64,000 nucleotides of DNA from Lepiota brunneoincarnata (Eukaryota; Basidiomycota; Agaricomycetes; Agaricales; Agaricaceae). Shown piece by piece: positions 43,488 through 54,588 of this stretch. The stretch is from contig JAEBUN010000002.1 in assembly GCA_023014365.1 (NCBI GenBank), forward strand, positions 3,224,001-3,288,000, given 5' to 3'. Within the stretch, counting starts at the first letter, position 1. Every line of letters starts with the position of its first letter. The notes beneath the pieces are model-generated. The model was not told where the DNA came from. It saw only the letters and a program-made list of their open reading frames with translations, and made no database searches. The translations under genes were made by a program, and so were the position numbers.

Positions 43488-45404
43488 ATGCGTCTACGCG
43501 TTCAGACTCACCCTCCTCTCCCAGACCTCAAAGCTTGGTTCATCCCAGATGACACCCAAGTCCCAAATTCAATACTGGAGTTAAAGCAGCTGTTGTGTTC
43601 GAAAATCCACGTTCTGAAGGATGCTGGACTTACACGAAGAGATATCCAGCTTGACTTGGATGATTTTGAGCTCTTGAATGAGAGCCCGTTTGCTGCTGCT
43701 CTGAGGGATGGCGATCTCGTGCATATCAGATCTCTCCTTGATCCCAAGGCTCTCAGGAAAGGAACAGCTGCTGGTGAGTCTTCCCTCATTCGGGACTATT
43801 GCCTACCTGACACGAGCATAGTTCCTGCAGGTGCCACGAGGGTACTGGATTCGCGGAAGCGGAAACGGGTAGATGAAAGTTACAAGCCCTTAAAAAAGAA
43901 AAGAAAGTCAAAAATGAGAGAGGTTGGGGGGTCCAAGGGTGGAGATGAAAGTGACTCTTCCTCGTCTTCGTCATCAAGTTCTTCCTCGTCATCCTCAAGA
44001 TCGTCCTCTTCGTCCTCCTCAACCTCCTCGTCCTCCTCAAGCTCTTCCTCATCCTCCTCTTCATCTTCATCATCGAATTCGGAACACTCCAAGTCCTCAC
44101 GATCATCGTCGTCTTCCTCTGCCCCGTCCCTTCAATCATCCAAACCAGCCGCGAAAAAACGAGAAAGTCAATCTCAAATTAAAAAGAAACCCCTCACCGC
44201 TCCCTCCACCAACAGGTGTGATCAAATTACTGTCATCAGGTCCCTTTGTCCCACCCGGTCAGGGAAAAACAACAACACATGCTCGGAACCTCCGCCGTAA
44301 ACGTCTGCGTGCCGCCGAAGCCGAAGCACGCGCACTTGGTACATCACAAGAAGCCGAAGGCGCCTTTAGCCATACGCCTGTGCCCCGAGGTGTATCTCAA
44401 GCGAATGTTGTTCCTCTTGGGGACCGAAGGGACGCTCAGGGGGCTGCGGAAAGGGGAGTGAAGGAGAGAACAGCTGTGGCACCGGAGGAAAAGGGGGAAG
44501 TAATGATGGCTTCGCTGGGGAACAAGAACAAGAGGAAAGGATACAAGCACTTCTTGAATGCGCCTGTGCCCAAGAAAATTGTGTTCACTGAAGGAGTGAC
44601 CGCGTCTGCATCAATTCCGACATTGCAGGAGCAGCCCGCAGCCGAGAACACGCAACTACATCAACTGCACGAGGAACGTCGGCTACCTCGTCTAGTACCC
44701 CCATCCGAGATACAGGAACGTGGTCAATTGCCCCCGAACATGTTCGTCACCAGTATTGATGTCGAAGCTGACCTCTGGAACGCGAATGGGAAGAAGAAGA
44801 AAAGAAAGGCAAGAGATGTGCAATTTTCGTACAATCATGATGATTCGTATGACCCCAACTATGACGATGGCGGCGAAGGAGGTATAGCATTATCCTACGG
44901 TGGTCCAGAAGACGAAGGCCATGTGGGTGAAATGGAGGAGGGCGATCAACCCGAGTCCTCTGTGCGAACCTCCTTGGACCTCAACACAAACCCAGCCGCT
45001 TCGTTCGACTGGAGTAAGGCAGAAAAATCTTGGGATACTAGTCTGCAAGTCACGCGAATAGAGGATTTGAAAGAAGGAACCATAGTTGGCTGGAAAGTAA
45101 GTTTTTTTTTTTGGTTGATTCATCTCACAACCTGACGGACCTCTCCACACGACAGAGCCTAGACATCCATCCTCAGACGTTCACGCCAGAGATGATGCTC
45201 ATTGCTGCTCGAGTCATCCAGCTGCCCTCCGTCGCCACTGTTGAGGTTCAGCGCCTAGTCAGACCCGTTGATCCTCACTGTGGGTTTTCGGGTTTCCATG
45301 TGCCTGCCAGCGTAGATGAGGGTGGGCCAGAGGTCGAACTATATCAATGGGATCAAATACAGTCCTCGGATTGGCGTATTCTGCTCCCGTATGGGCAACT
45401 ATAG
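43488..45404 (+). CDS. Coilin
   Basis: Scaffold of nuclear Cajal bodies, where snRNPs mature. Exons 43488-45096 and 45156-45404. The N-terminal domain is MRLRVQTHPPLPDLKAWFIP...ALRDGDLV (residues 1-85). A basic, NLS-like KRKRVDE...KKKRKSKMR follows near 125, then an unusually pure serine tract (about 43955-44110), a disordered middle, and a C-terminal Tudor-like domain starting DLKEGTIVGWK. One extra C in a CCCC run near 44191 shifts the frame; without it the CDS is 1857 nt, 618 residues. A poly-T run follows the donor at 45097. The Met used is the first ATG (43488). Confidence 0.82.
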
Positions 45405-45555
45405 GAAGGACATCACATTCTACTCCGGCACAGGAATCATCGAGCCTCCAACTCGCTTTTGCACTTGTTCGCTTTCCCATCACCCCTCCCGCTCACGCTC
45501 TTCTCACATGTTAATGTGGCTGTATACCCCAAATTCCCCACGCCTCAAAATCATC

Positions 45556-46239
45556 TATGTCTCACTCAACTCTGGCTTGGAGTCGGTGGCAGCACCTGCT
45601 TCGGTTCCCCAAGTCTCTCCAGGTGTGTAAGTTCAAGTATCAGGGTTGGGTGAAAACGAAACTGGTGACTGAGCAGATTTGAAACAGGTCCAGCGAATGT
45701 GCCAATCCGGTCCCTGATTGTGAACCTACATCCCGTTTCACGTTCGTATATGACATGTTTAATATTGGGATCGGCCACACGAGAAGGCAATGAGATCTGA
45801 CTTTTAGTCATGTAGGTGGCTCTATCACCCTCGCTAGCTCAGATCCCTTCAATCACCTCGTCATTGATTTCGCGACCTTCACTGAGCCCGTGGATGTTGT
45901 AATCGCTGGGGAAGGAATTCGGGGCGCTCAGAAATTGTTTTCTGCTCCTGGACTGAAGGCCATCGTTCAGCACGACCCCCCCTGCCGCAAACTTGTTCTC
46001 CGACGAGTTGAATGTATTTTGTACGTCAAAAGTGTTTTGACACCATTTGGTCATGTTGCAAGGACTGCAGATATGTTACCCCGCATGCGGGCCAGGGAGT
46101 CGTTGATTCCGATTTCAGGGTTGTGGAAACAATGGGACTGAGAGTGGTCGGTGGATCCATTTCCGAGTGGACATACCCAGGTGACAGTTTATGCATTTAC
46201 GGAGATAGCAAATACAATGATTTTCGGGACTACAAATAA
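45556..46239 (+). pseudogene. GMC oxidoreductase C-terminal fragment
   Basis: Short blocks match the C-terminal half of flavin-dependent GMC oxidoreductases. They are an exon near 45680-45735 ending VNLHPVSR, an acceptor at about 45812, then GSITLASSDPFNHLVIDF, and a final VVETMGLRVVGGS near 46125. The His/Asn active-site region is frameshifted, and the FAD-binding N-terminus is absent. It looks like the leftover end of a gene. Confidence 0.65.
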
Positions 46240-46424
46240 AATATTTGTTGTTTATCTACTTGTAATAATGAAGGCTATATGTTATAGCTTGCTACACAAT
46301 ACAGCAAATCCTTGCTCTGGTGTTGGGGAATGCATCGACTTGTTCTGCCAAATCCTGTTGGTCAGTTGCAGTTGCAGATGCCCTCAAACCAGCTATACCT
46401 ACCTGACTGGTCACAGCTTTTTCA

Positions 46425-48095
46425 CTAATGATCCACCCATGCTTTAAGCTTTGCCAGTGTGTTCTTCAGGACCCGCTGATCATCCTCTTTCGTAATCCTC
46501 AGGTCATCAGACATTCGCCCCTCAAGCAATTCCGGGTTCAGGCTCGATGTCGGATAGGAGACTTGGCCATCCTGACCACCCCAATCAAAGTCTACCAGCC
46601 ATATGTGATCCTTGTCGTCGCATATGATGTTGGGATCGCGGAGGTCGCCATGGACAAAACCCTTTTTGTGGAAGTTGTTAACGAGTGTGCTCAGCGTTTC
46701 ACTCCATTTGTCTATATGTTGTCCAAGTTGAGGTGAATCAATAATTGGGTTTGCAGATGAAATATATGCCATTGCGATGCTAAACCACCCCCCATTAAGT
46801 TTCTCGGATGCAAGGATCTGCGGTGCAAGATCGCACCAGGCACAAAACTCGTGCAGTTCCAGTGAATATGTTCGTGTGAACTTGACAAGAATTCTATCCT
46901 CTCCTGTCTTGGCAACGTAAAGCAGGCGGTGGCTTTGATAGTCATGGTAGTGCTCTCGGATTTCGAATGTCAGATATGTGTTGGATGACTCGGGATGTGT
47001 GCGTAATCTGGATATTGCTGGGAAATTATAGCACCCAGTAGGTATCTTGGGGAGTGGCGTGTGAAGGAACTCCTGAGCGTCTTGCAGGATACGGGCTTGC
47101 AGGACCAACGCAGCAGTGAAGGCATTGTAGAGCAGTTTTCGGTCGTGGCCATTGGAAGCAGACAGATACTTCTGGATATGCACAGTTCCCTACTGGCCTG
47201 TCCTTTACCTTCACGACCAGTAGTGCTTCACCGCAGCTCCCAGTGCTATGCCCATCATTTCTCACGGAACCAATGGCAGCTGCACGGAGTGGTGGAATAG
47301 TGATGGTTTTGTGCGCTGAGAAAATACGATTGATGGCTTGCAGAGCCACGTCTCTTCGGTCATTTTCATTCTCGTAGAATAGACACATCTGAACCGCAAA
47401 ATTGTCAACATCTGCTCTCAGCTTTGTACGATTCACATTGGAAAGGCGGGGAACATCGGTGCTGCCATGGAAGATATCCAGGAATTGGCCAAATCCATCA
47501 TATAGTGGAATAGGCGGGATGTCCTCATCTGGTGTCGGACGGTCATCTAGAATTCTCTCGGCGGGGTTATTTTGCATATCTTCATATGTTGCTGCTGTTG
47601 CTAAGAGTGATGGGGTGGTCGTGGCGAGTTTGCTACGTTTGAGGCGATCAATGTTGGATTCAGCTGAGGGAGGACGCGCATGTTTCACTCCTGTTGCTGA
47701 AAAGATAGGTTGACAGACAATTAATCAGGGACCAGAGAGATGGGCGGTTCAAACTCACTGGTGGGTGGAAGGCTAACAACGATGTGACAGTGCCCAGGTG
47801 GAGCCCCGTCTGGAAAGACCGAGGATAACAGCTTCGTTGATAACAGAAGTTTTTTCTCCATGATGGTCTGGATCTTGGCGCCCTCGAAATTGTCATCGAA
47901 GTTGTCGTCGACGGGAATGAGGACCTGCCGGAGCATGAGCGTGTTGGCGTCAACATGGTCGAGTTGGTGTTTCTTCTCCTCCTTTATCACATCCTTCAAA
48001 TCCCCGACAGATTCCGAGACCTCCAATTCGACAGGAAAGATATTATTCACTGTTCCTCCAAGAACGAAACAGTAGAGTTTGATTGTTGTGGCCAT
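46425..48095 (-). CDS. Crinkler N-terminal domain fused to a protein kinase
   Basis: Exons 48095-47759 and 47696-46425. Residues 1-110 match the ubiquitin-like Crinkler (CRN) header: LYCFVLG, FPVEL, VGDLKDVIKEEKK, DANTLMLR, IPVDD and HIVV near the end. A linker leads to a kinase-like domain with the catalytic loop HGDLRDPNII (H-x-D form) and the metal motif DFD (LVDFDWGG). CRN-kinase fusions are known in fungi and oomycetes and act in the host or in conflict. No secretion signal is seen. One extra base near 47188 breaks the frame; without it the CDS is 1608 nt, 535 residues. Confidence 0.82.
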
Positions 48096-48202
48096 GGCAG
48101 AAGTCGTAACTAGCAGAGGTCAGCCTCCTCCGTGACATCAAGGACAGTCACAAATCACTGGGACCCCAATCGAAGGTTCCGAGGTAACTCTTATGATGAG
48201 AG

Positions 48203-48560
48203 CCCGTCCGCCGCCGCTCCGAAGGACGGCCATTATCTCTTTGATCCAAAGGATCAGCTGCTAGCGAGTTTTCCTTCGTTCAGGACTATTGTCTCACTGA
48301 AATAAGGGTAGTGAGTTTGCGGAAGCAGAGACGAATAGATGAAGACTACAAAAGAATGTCAACAAGGGATGAAGATGAACAATGACTCTTCATCGTTAAA
48401 CTCTTCTCATCATCTTCAAGATCGTGCTCTTCGTCGTTCCGATGTCCAATCTCCTCGTCATCCTCAAGCCCCTCCTTGACCCTCCTCGTCCTCACGTTCA
48501 TCATTGTCGTCTTCCTCTGCCCTGTCCCTCGGAACTTCCAGAATAGTCGCACAAACTGAG
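48203..48560 (+). pseudogene. Coilin fragment, third copy
   Basis: It aligns with 43680-44110 of coilin. Shared strings are GAGAGCCCGT, CTTTGATCCAAAGG/CTTGATCCCAAGG, TTCAGGACTATTG, GCGGAAGC and the serine-codon run (TCATCATCTTCAAGATCG). The frame is broken by stops. The N-terminal 60 codons and everything past the serine tract are missing. Confidence 0.7.
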
Positions 48561-49138
48561 GTTCAGGCAGTCATCGGCATGCCAAGCGTAACCCATGACA
48601 TTTACAGTGCACATGCAACTCTCCGCACATAGTGAGGGACAAAATATCCAAGCCATTGCCAATCATCATTGCAGCAACAAAATTGTAGAAAGAGAACCAA
48701 CACCCCCTCCACATCTACTTATACATAGCAAAATTTCTTTTACGGGCTTATCTACTGTAAATAAATATACGATACAACGAGCATAAATAAATGCTTAGAC
48801 AGGGTTCTGCGTATGGAGAATGTCATTTGAGGGAGCTACGGAGGAATACTAAGGTAGGGTTTTAGTTTTGTGTCCGAGTGTCGATGCCTTTTGTTTTTTT
48901 TGGTGGGGAGGGAGGTTAGGGGTACTGAAGTTAATAGTAGGACGGGGGTTATGGAAGGATAGATCACAAAGTCGGGGCACAAAAACTCGTTCTATCGCGG
49001 GCAACGAGATTCACAGCAATAACCTACGCCGGCCTGAAGTCGATGGCGATCAGTTGTTGTCAGGGAACGCGGAGTCGTCCAAGCATGTTAGGTCAAAGAT
49101 CCAGGTAGAGAACCATTAAATGCTCCCGTTACAGCCGT
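48561..49138. other. Gene-free stretch
   Basis: No protein-like frame or RNA gene; shared 3' flank of the coilin relic and the PPR gene. Confidence 0.4.
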
Positions 49139-52100
49139 TTACGCCACAACAGCTGAGTGGTCAACCAAAACACCACTAATGCGGTTATACACAGCTTCAG
49201 GGTATTGCCTGCACGCCCCAACAAATTAACAAAAACTCCACACAAAGAAAAACGAATAAACACGCACCGTGCTTTCAACCTCTGCAAAAGGTCCAGCGCA
49301 CGATCTCGATACCCCGCGCCAAGTTCAGCTCTCACCATCGCTTCCCAAGTCGAAGGCTAAAGCACCCAAAAAAGTCAACGACAGTCCCTGATCCCCTAAA
49401 ACACACACACTCACCTCCCGATAAACAGGCTCCGTGCACCCAACAGGCACACTAGTATTAAGATCATGCGGTGCATGATTATTCGGCGCAGCAACGCCCG
49501 TCGGGGGATCGACCAAACTCTCAAAGAGACTCCTAGCCCCCTCCAGATCACCCACAATCGAATAGCCCTTAATAAGGAAGTTGGCAATGTACGCCGTCAT
49601 ATGCACACCCTCCGCATTCATCTTGGCAATATACTCAGGAATGAGATCCGTCCGGCGGTGCGAAACAAGAACGTTGATGACAGACTCGAACACAACCGCG
49701 TCAAGTGCTGGTGGGGTTTGTGAGGAAGGGATAGAATCGAAAACTGCAATTGCCTTGTGCAGATCCCGCTGCACGCAACCGTAGGCGTTGATCAGAGACG
49801 CATAATGCGTGCCTTGGATGGCGACAGTAGGATCTTCCTTAAGTTGTTCCAACACGGCTTCCATAGACGCAATATCAACCGGTTCGATGGAGCCATAGGC
49901 GTCGAGAAGCAACTATGCAAGTCACTTAGCTCAGCAAATCCCGCTCGCTCAGAATACCACACAACAAGACATACCTTGTACGTATGAGCAGTAGGCCGAA
50001 CACCCGCCTTCCCAAGCTGTTCATAGAAATACAACGTCCTCTCCCTGTTCGGCTTCGTCATCGTGTAAAGCTGCATCATCGTGTTATACGGCGGTAACCC
50101 TCGGCTTGAAATTCTTCTGTTCAACCATCTCCCCAAACAATGTCTCCGCACTCTGCACATCTCCCACCCTCGCACAAGCACCAATCAGCGCTCCATACGT
50201 AATCGACGTCGGCTTGATTCCCTGCGCCTTCATGCGATGGAACAACTCGAGCGCGTGATCCGCCTTCCTCGCCTTGGCCAACTTGGAGATAATATTGTTG
50301 TAGAGATAGATGTTCATCTCGATCCCCGCAAGTTGCGCTTCCCGGTAGAGCATCATCGCATTCGAAGCATCGTCCGTCGTATCCTTGACATGCAAAATCA
50401 AGGCACCATATGCATCAGCCGAAGGCGCCGCTCCCTGCTCGAGTATCCTCGTTCGGTGCACATGCGCACTATCCACATCCCCCGCATGCGCCAACGCAAT
50501 GGTCATACTATCCTCCACACTCCTCCACCCATCCCTCCACGCCTCCTGCCTCAACTCCATCCCCTTCAACGCTGCCTGAGCAATAGTATACACCTCCTTC
50601 ACCTTCTCAACATCCCCCTGCCTTCCCAATCCCTGAATCAACCTCCCGAGCACCCAAGGCCCAGGAACCTTCCTCTCCTTCAAGCCTTGCTGCAACCGCC
50701 CATAGGCATCTAGAACCTCGCTGCGGACGTTGTTATGCTTCAGCACCTCTTCAACGTACTTGGTCTGCGCCGATGTGACAACAAGGTTACCATAGGAACC
50801 CAACAGCATCTGTGTCCTCTCGTTCCTGAGGACATTCTGCGGCGGAGCATGAAGTTTGCCCTCGAACCGCTAACATCCTGATCTCCTCACTCTCCTCCAA
50901 CGCATGCTGGAATACTGGTCCAAGGTTCTGGAAGACACCGATGAGGTGGTTAGGCCCACAAACCGAAATAAGGTGCCGAATCGTCTTGCTGATAACCGCA
51001 GGAGCGAGATTGTTAAACTCGATATTGTACGTGGCGAAATCCTCGAGAAGACTGAGCACACCACCGAACGCGTACCCCTCGACTTCCCAATCAGCAGCAT
51101 CCGACAAAGTTGCCATCTCCACTTGGACAGCAATGCCCAACAATTTCTCCCAGTCCTTCAGTGTGAGATCAGCGAGAGGAAGTTGGCCCTGGGCTCTGGC
51201 GAGGGCGTAAGAGTGTAGGACGCGCTTCCGGACCTTCTTGGGTAGCTCCGCACCCAAAATCTGGCCGACTTGCATGAGCGTCAGCGACATTCTGAATGTC
51301 AGAGCACCCTCCCTAACGGCGGCATCGATATAGGCACTAAGGAAACGGTTGAACGTGAACTGAAGGACGCTCATATTCGCCGCAGCAGTTTTGGTCTCCG
51401 GATTCGCCGTACGGATTTCCTGCATAAGTCGATCAAAGAACTCGAGATAAGAACCGAGCGCCTCGTCCAACATGCCCCTCCTCAAGTACTCTGTCTCAAG
51501 TTGATACGCGGCCATCTGTCTGTAGTATGGCTTGGTGATATTGGTCATGACTTCGCGGCGGAGGAATTGCATAGTCTGCCTGGCACTCTCATCATCCAAG
51601 TTCTGTATCTTCTCCATAGTTGCCCCGAACACGACCAAAGGCATGACCGATCCACCCTGGATCGATGGGCGGAAATCCATATAGACCTTGGTCATCTCGA
51701 CAATCATCCCGTGCTTGGCTAGGGCCTCGATCATGTAGCCAGCAGCAACAGCATCTGGCTTCGTGGGATGCTCGGAAGGCTCGTGCAAGTCCTGGGGCAC
51801 TATACCCTGCTGAGATAACCGTTCATACCAAGCCCAGGCGGTCTGAGGGTCACCGGATTCACAGAATCCGGCAAGCACCGCTGTGAACGTCGCGCTGTTG
51901 GGGTGCGGAACATCCGTGGGACCGAAATCAAGCCCTGCTTCGGAGTTCATCATCTGGTCTAAAATCCCAATAGCCTTGTCCGGGAGTCCACATTGGAAGT
52001 ACGCTTCGATCATAGCGTTATAGTTCTTGACGATCGTCTTGCGGGTTCTGTCGGGCTCGGCGTCCATGAAGATCCTGCCAGCTTTTGCCGTAGCCATGTA

Positions 52101-53676
52101 ATGTTCGAAAACCTTCTCCACTCCTTTAATATCGCCCGTTTTGCCATAAGCCTGGATCAGGAGTCGATAATACGGCATTCCGATCTTGCTGTAACTCTTT
52201 TCGATGTGCCTAAATATCTGGAGAGCAGCATTGACGTTCGAGTTAAACGAGCAGGCCCGCAAGAGTTGGAAGTAAAGGCTGTGAGGGATATCTGCCCAGT
52301 TGGCACTGTTCGCAGCATGGAACAGCGTCATGATCGACGCAAAATTATCCTGTTGTTCCGAACGCAAGATATCCGCGCGATTCTGGAGATTCTTTTGTTT
52401 GCCTTCCATATCCTCTTCAAGGAGGGCAAAGAGGTCATTGCGTCGCTTGAGGGCCATCAAAACTCTGAGAGTATACTCAAGCTCCGAGTCGCGATCGGTG
52501 AGGGCTAGCATGAGCAGGTTGTAAGTCTGATGGTTGGGTTGGGTGGACCGTTTGAGCATGTCATTGTATAGCTCGAGCATGGGGATAACAGACTCTCCAT
52601 GACGAGTGAACATACAACGCCTCGAGCGCAAGATTGAAGTCGTCGGTCCTGGGATCCTTGGCAGTGGCACGGAAGTGGGCCACAGCCTCAGCAACGCGGT
52701 GAGGATCGCGGGACTCTTTAGCCTCGGCAAGGGCAGGGAATCGAGGGGACGGAGGGGCGGAAGTGGAAGAGATAGAAGGCTGGGGAGATTGAGGCGGAGT
52801 GGTAGGCTTGGTTTCGACGGAGGAGATATCACTATAGTCAATTTCATCTATCGAAGAGGTTGAATTCCGGCGAGGACGCGTTAGCAGCTCTTCAGGAACA
52901 GGGTTGGGCGCCTCCAACGATACTCGATCAAGGCCATCTGCTGATGAGGTCGAATTCCGACGTGGTCGCACAGTGAGGTCATCCACGCGCTGAGACCCTG
53001 GATCTGACGTAGGTAGCAGTCGAAATTTGCCTCACAGGCGACGGTGGCCCTACAAGGCCGCCCGACGAAGATACAGAATTGCGACGGGGGCGTGAAGGAG
53101 TCAACGGCGATGCAGACTTAAACGCTGGCGGGGCAGGTGAATGTGACGTCTCAGGGGCCGAGTGGAGGAAGCGTGAACGAGCATGGAACTGAACGGTCTT
53201 GAGGACGCCCAAGGACTCCGCCTTGGTGAGGGAGACACTCGAACTACGAAAGCGAGGTCGTTTGGTTTGGGATTGTGGTAGGTTCTGAATGGTGACGCGG
53301 CGGGGGACAAATTCATCGTTTTCATCCGATTGTGCAAACGTGCCATCGACGTTAGCAGAGACTGCATTAGCTTGAGAGACAGCTCTCCCGGCGGTCTATG
53401 GTAATGTAATCTCAGAGGTCAGAGAAAAGAAAAAATTCCCCGACCAGAAAAACTCACGTTAAACGATGAATAATACCGACTGCCAGTGTTCTGCTTCGTA
53501 CTACCCGTGCCAGGCCCATGGCCGCCCCAATTAGAGTTTCCAGGACCGTTCCAGGTACCTAAATTTGAACCAGTCGACGAGCTGGACTGGAAGACATTCC
53601 TCAACGGGTTATGAACAGCACCGGCTGCTGCTCTCGATGTAGTATGTAAGATGTGTGTCGCGACCTTTGGGAGCAT
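49139..53676 (-). CDS. Large pentatricopeptide-repeat protein, probably mitochondrial
   Basis: Exons 53676-53458, 53395-49975, 49912-49415, 49356-49268 and 49208-49139. Residues 1-30 (MLPKVATHILHTTSRAAAGA) look like a mitochondrial presequence. A low-complexity Ser/Arg/Pro region with three RPRRNS repeats follows. From about residue 380, helical pairs of PPR type run to the end (for example TYGALIGACARVGDVQSAETLF, shown here as motif only). PPR proteins bind organellar RNA; the target is unknown. Four extra bases (near 52985, 52610, 50870 and 50093) break the main exon. Removed, the CDS is 4293 nt, 1430 residues. Confidence 0.85.
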
Positions 53677-53896
53677 CGCGATGACTCCCGGTCCAGTAGT
53701 AAGACGGGAATGGTGTGCGCGTGTTTGTTGATGGCTGTAGAGAGAGAAAGCAAAGAAATTTTCAAATTTAGGGTTACCAAATAAATATTTTCTTTTTTTA
53801 AACATGCCGAGTCAACACGTACGAGTCACGGGTGTTCTCGGTTGAACTGACCCGTGTTCTTCCCGGAGGCATGATGTCATGCATATTATTATCAAT

Positions 53897-54463
53897 TTAT
53901 CTCCTTGCAACCGGCTCTGGACGGACAATCGACCCTCTAATCGGCGACAACTTTGGATCTCCCATCGACCCAGCCACCACAAACGGAACTCCAAACGAGT
54001 CGACGCCACCATCGACCTTTGCCACCAACTGCCTCTTCTTCCTCTTTATTCCACTCTCAGCACTACCGAACCCCAACCAAGCGACCTCATTCATCTCACC
54101 ACCCTTCCCACATACAACCCCGCCACCCTCCCTCACTCGTACTACATTCGCCCCCCAACAACTATGAACCGCATACACCACCACAACAACAACCGAAAAT
54201 AGCACAAACCCAAGTGCAAAATACGCCCACACTGACAGATGGCTTAGCGTCGGTGCATGCGTATGCGGGCCAAGAAACGCTCTACCTCGCCATTCAGGCT
54301 CGTCGCTAACCGTATTGCTATCGAATGGGCCACCATCGAGCGCGGGTTTGTCGAAGGGTTGATATGGTGCGCTCTCGTTGTTCGACCTCGTGCAAACGCG
54401 AAAGCAAGACGGTGCTGCTGCACGTTGGAGATAATCGAGGACGATGGCGAGTGTGGGAGCCAT
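53897..54463 (-). CDS. Orphan single-pass membrane protein
   Basis: The ATG at 54463 gives 188 residues. An extracellular or luminal N-terminal part is followed by one strong membrane helix (WAYFALGFVLFSVVVVVVYAV, about residues 78-98), then a glycine- and basic-rich tail. The frame opens upstream at 54505, but the 54463 Met starts the protein-like part. No family was recognised. The gene is intronless, on the same strand as PPR and just upstream of it. Confidence 0.5.
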   Translation of the reverse strand: MAPTLAIVLDYLQRAAAPSCFRVCTRSNNESAPYQPFDKPALDGGPFDSNTVSDEPEWRGRAFLGPHTHAPTLSHLSVWAYFALGFVLFSVVVVVVYAVHSCWGANVVRVREGGGVVCGKGGEMNEVAWLGFGSAESGIKRKKRQLVAKVDGGVDSFGVPFVVAGSMGDPKLSPIRGSIVRPEPVARR

Positions 54464-54588
54464 GATTGTGGTGAATGTGCTTGGATCGTAGTACGATAGA
54501 GACACTCAGCCATCCTCATTCCTCGTATTATATCACTCTCTCCTGGTGGTCAGCCACGCAATGCATACAAATTCTATAATTAAATACA

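Noticed and set aside
43880..44092. Acidic minus-strand ORF (Glu/Asp-rich)
   Set aside because: It is the reverse complement of the coilin serine tract.
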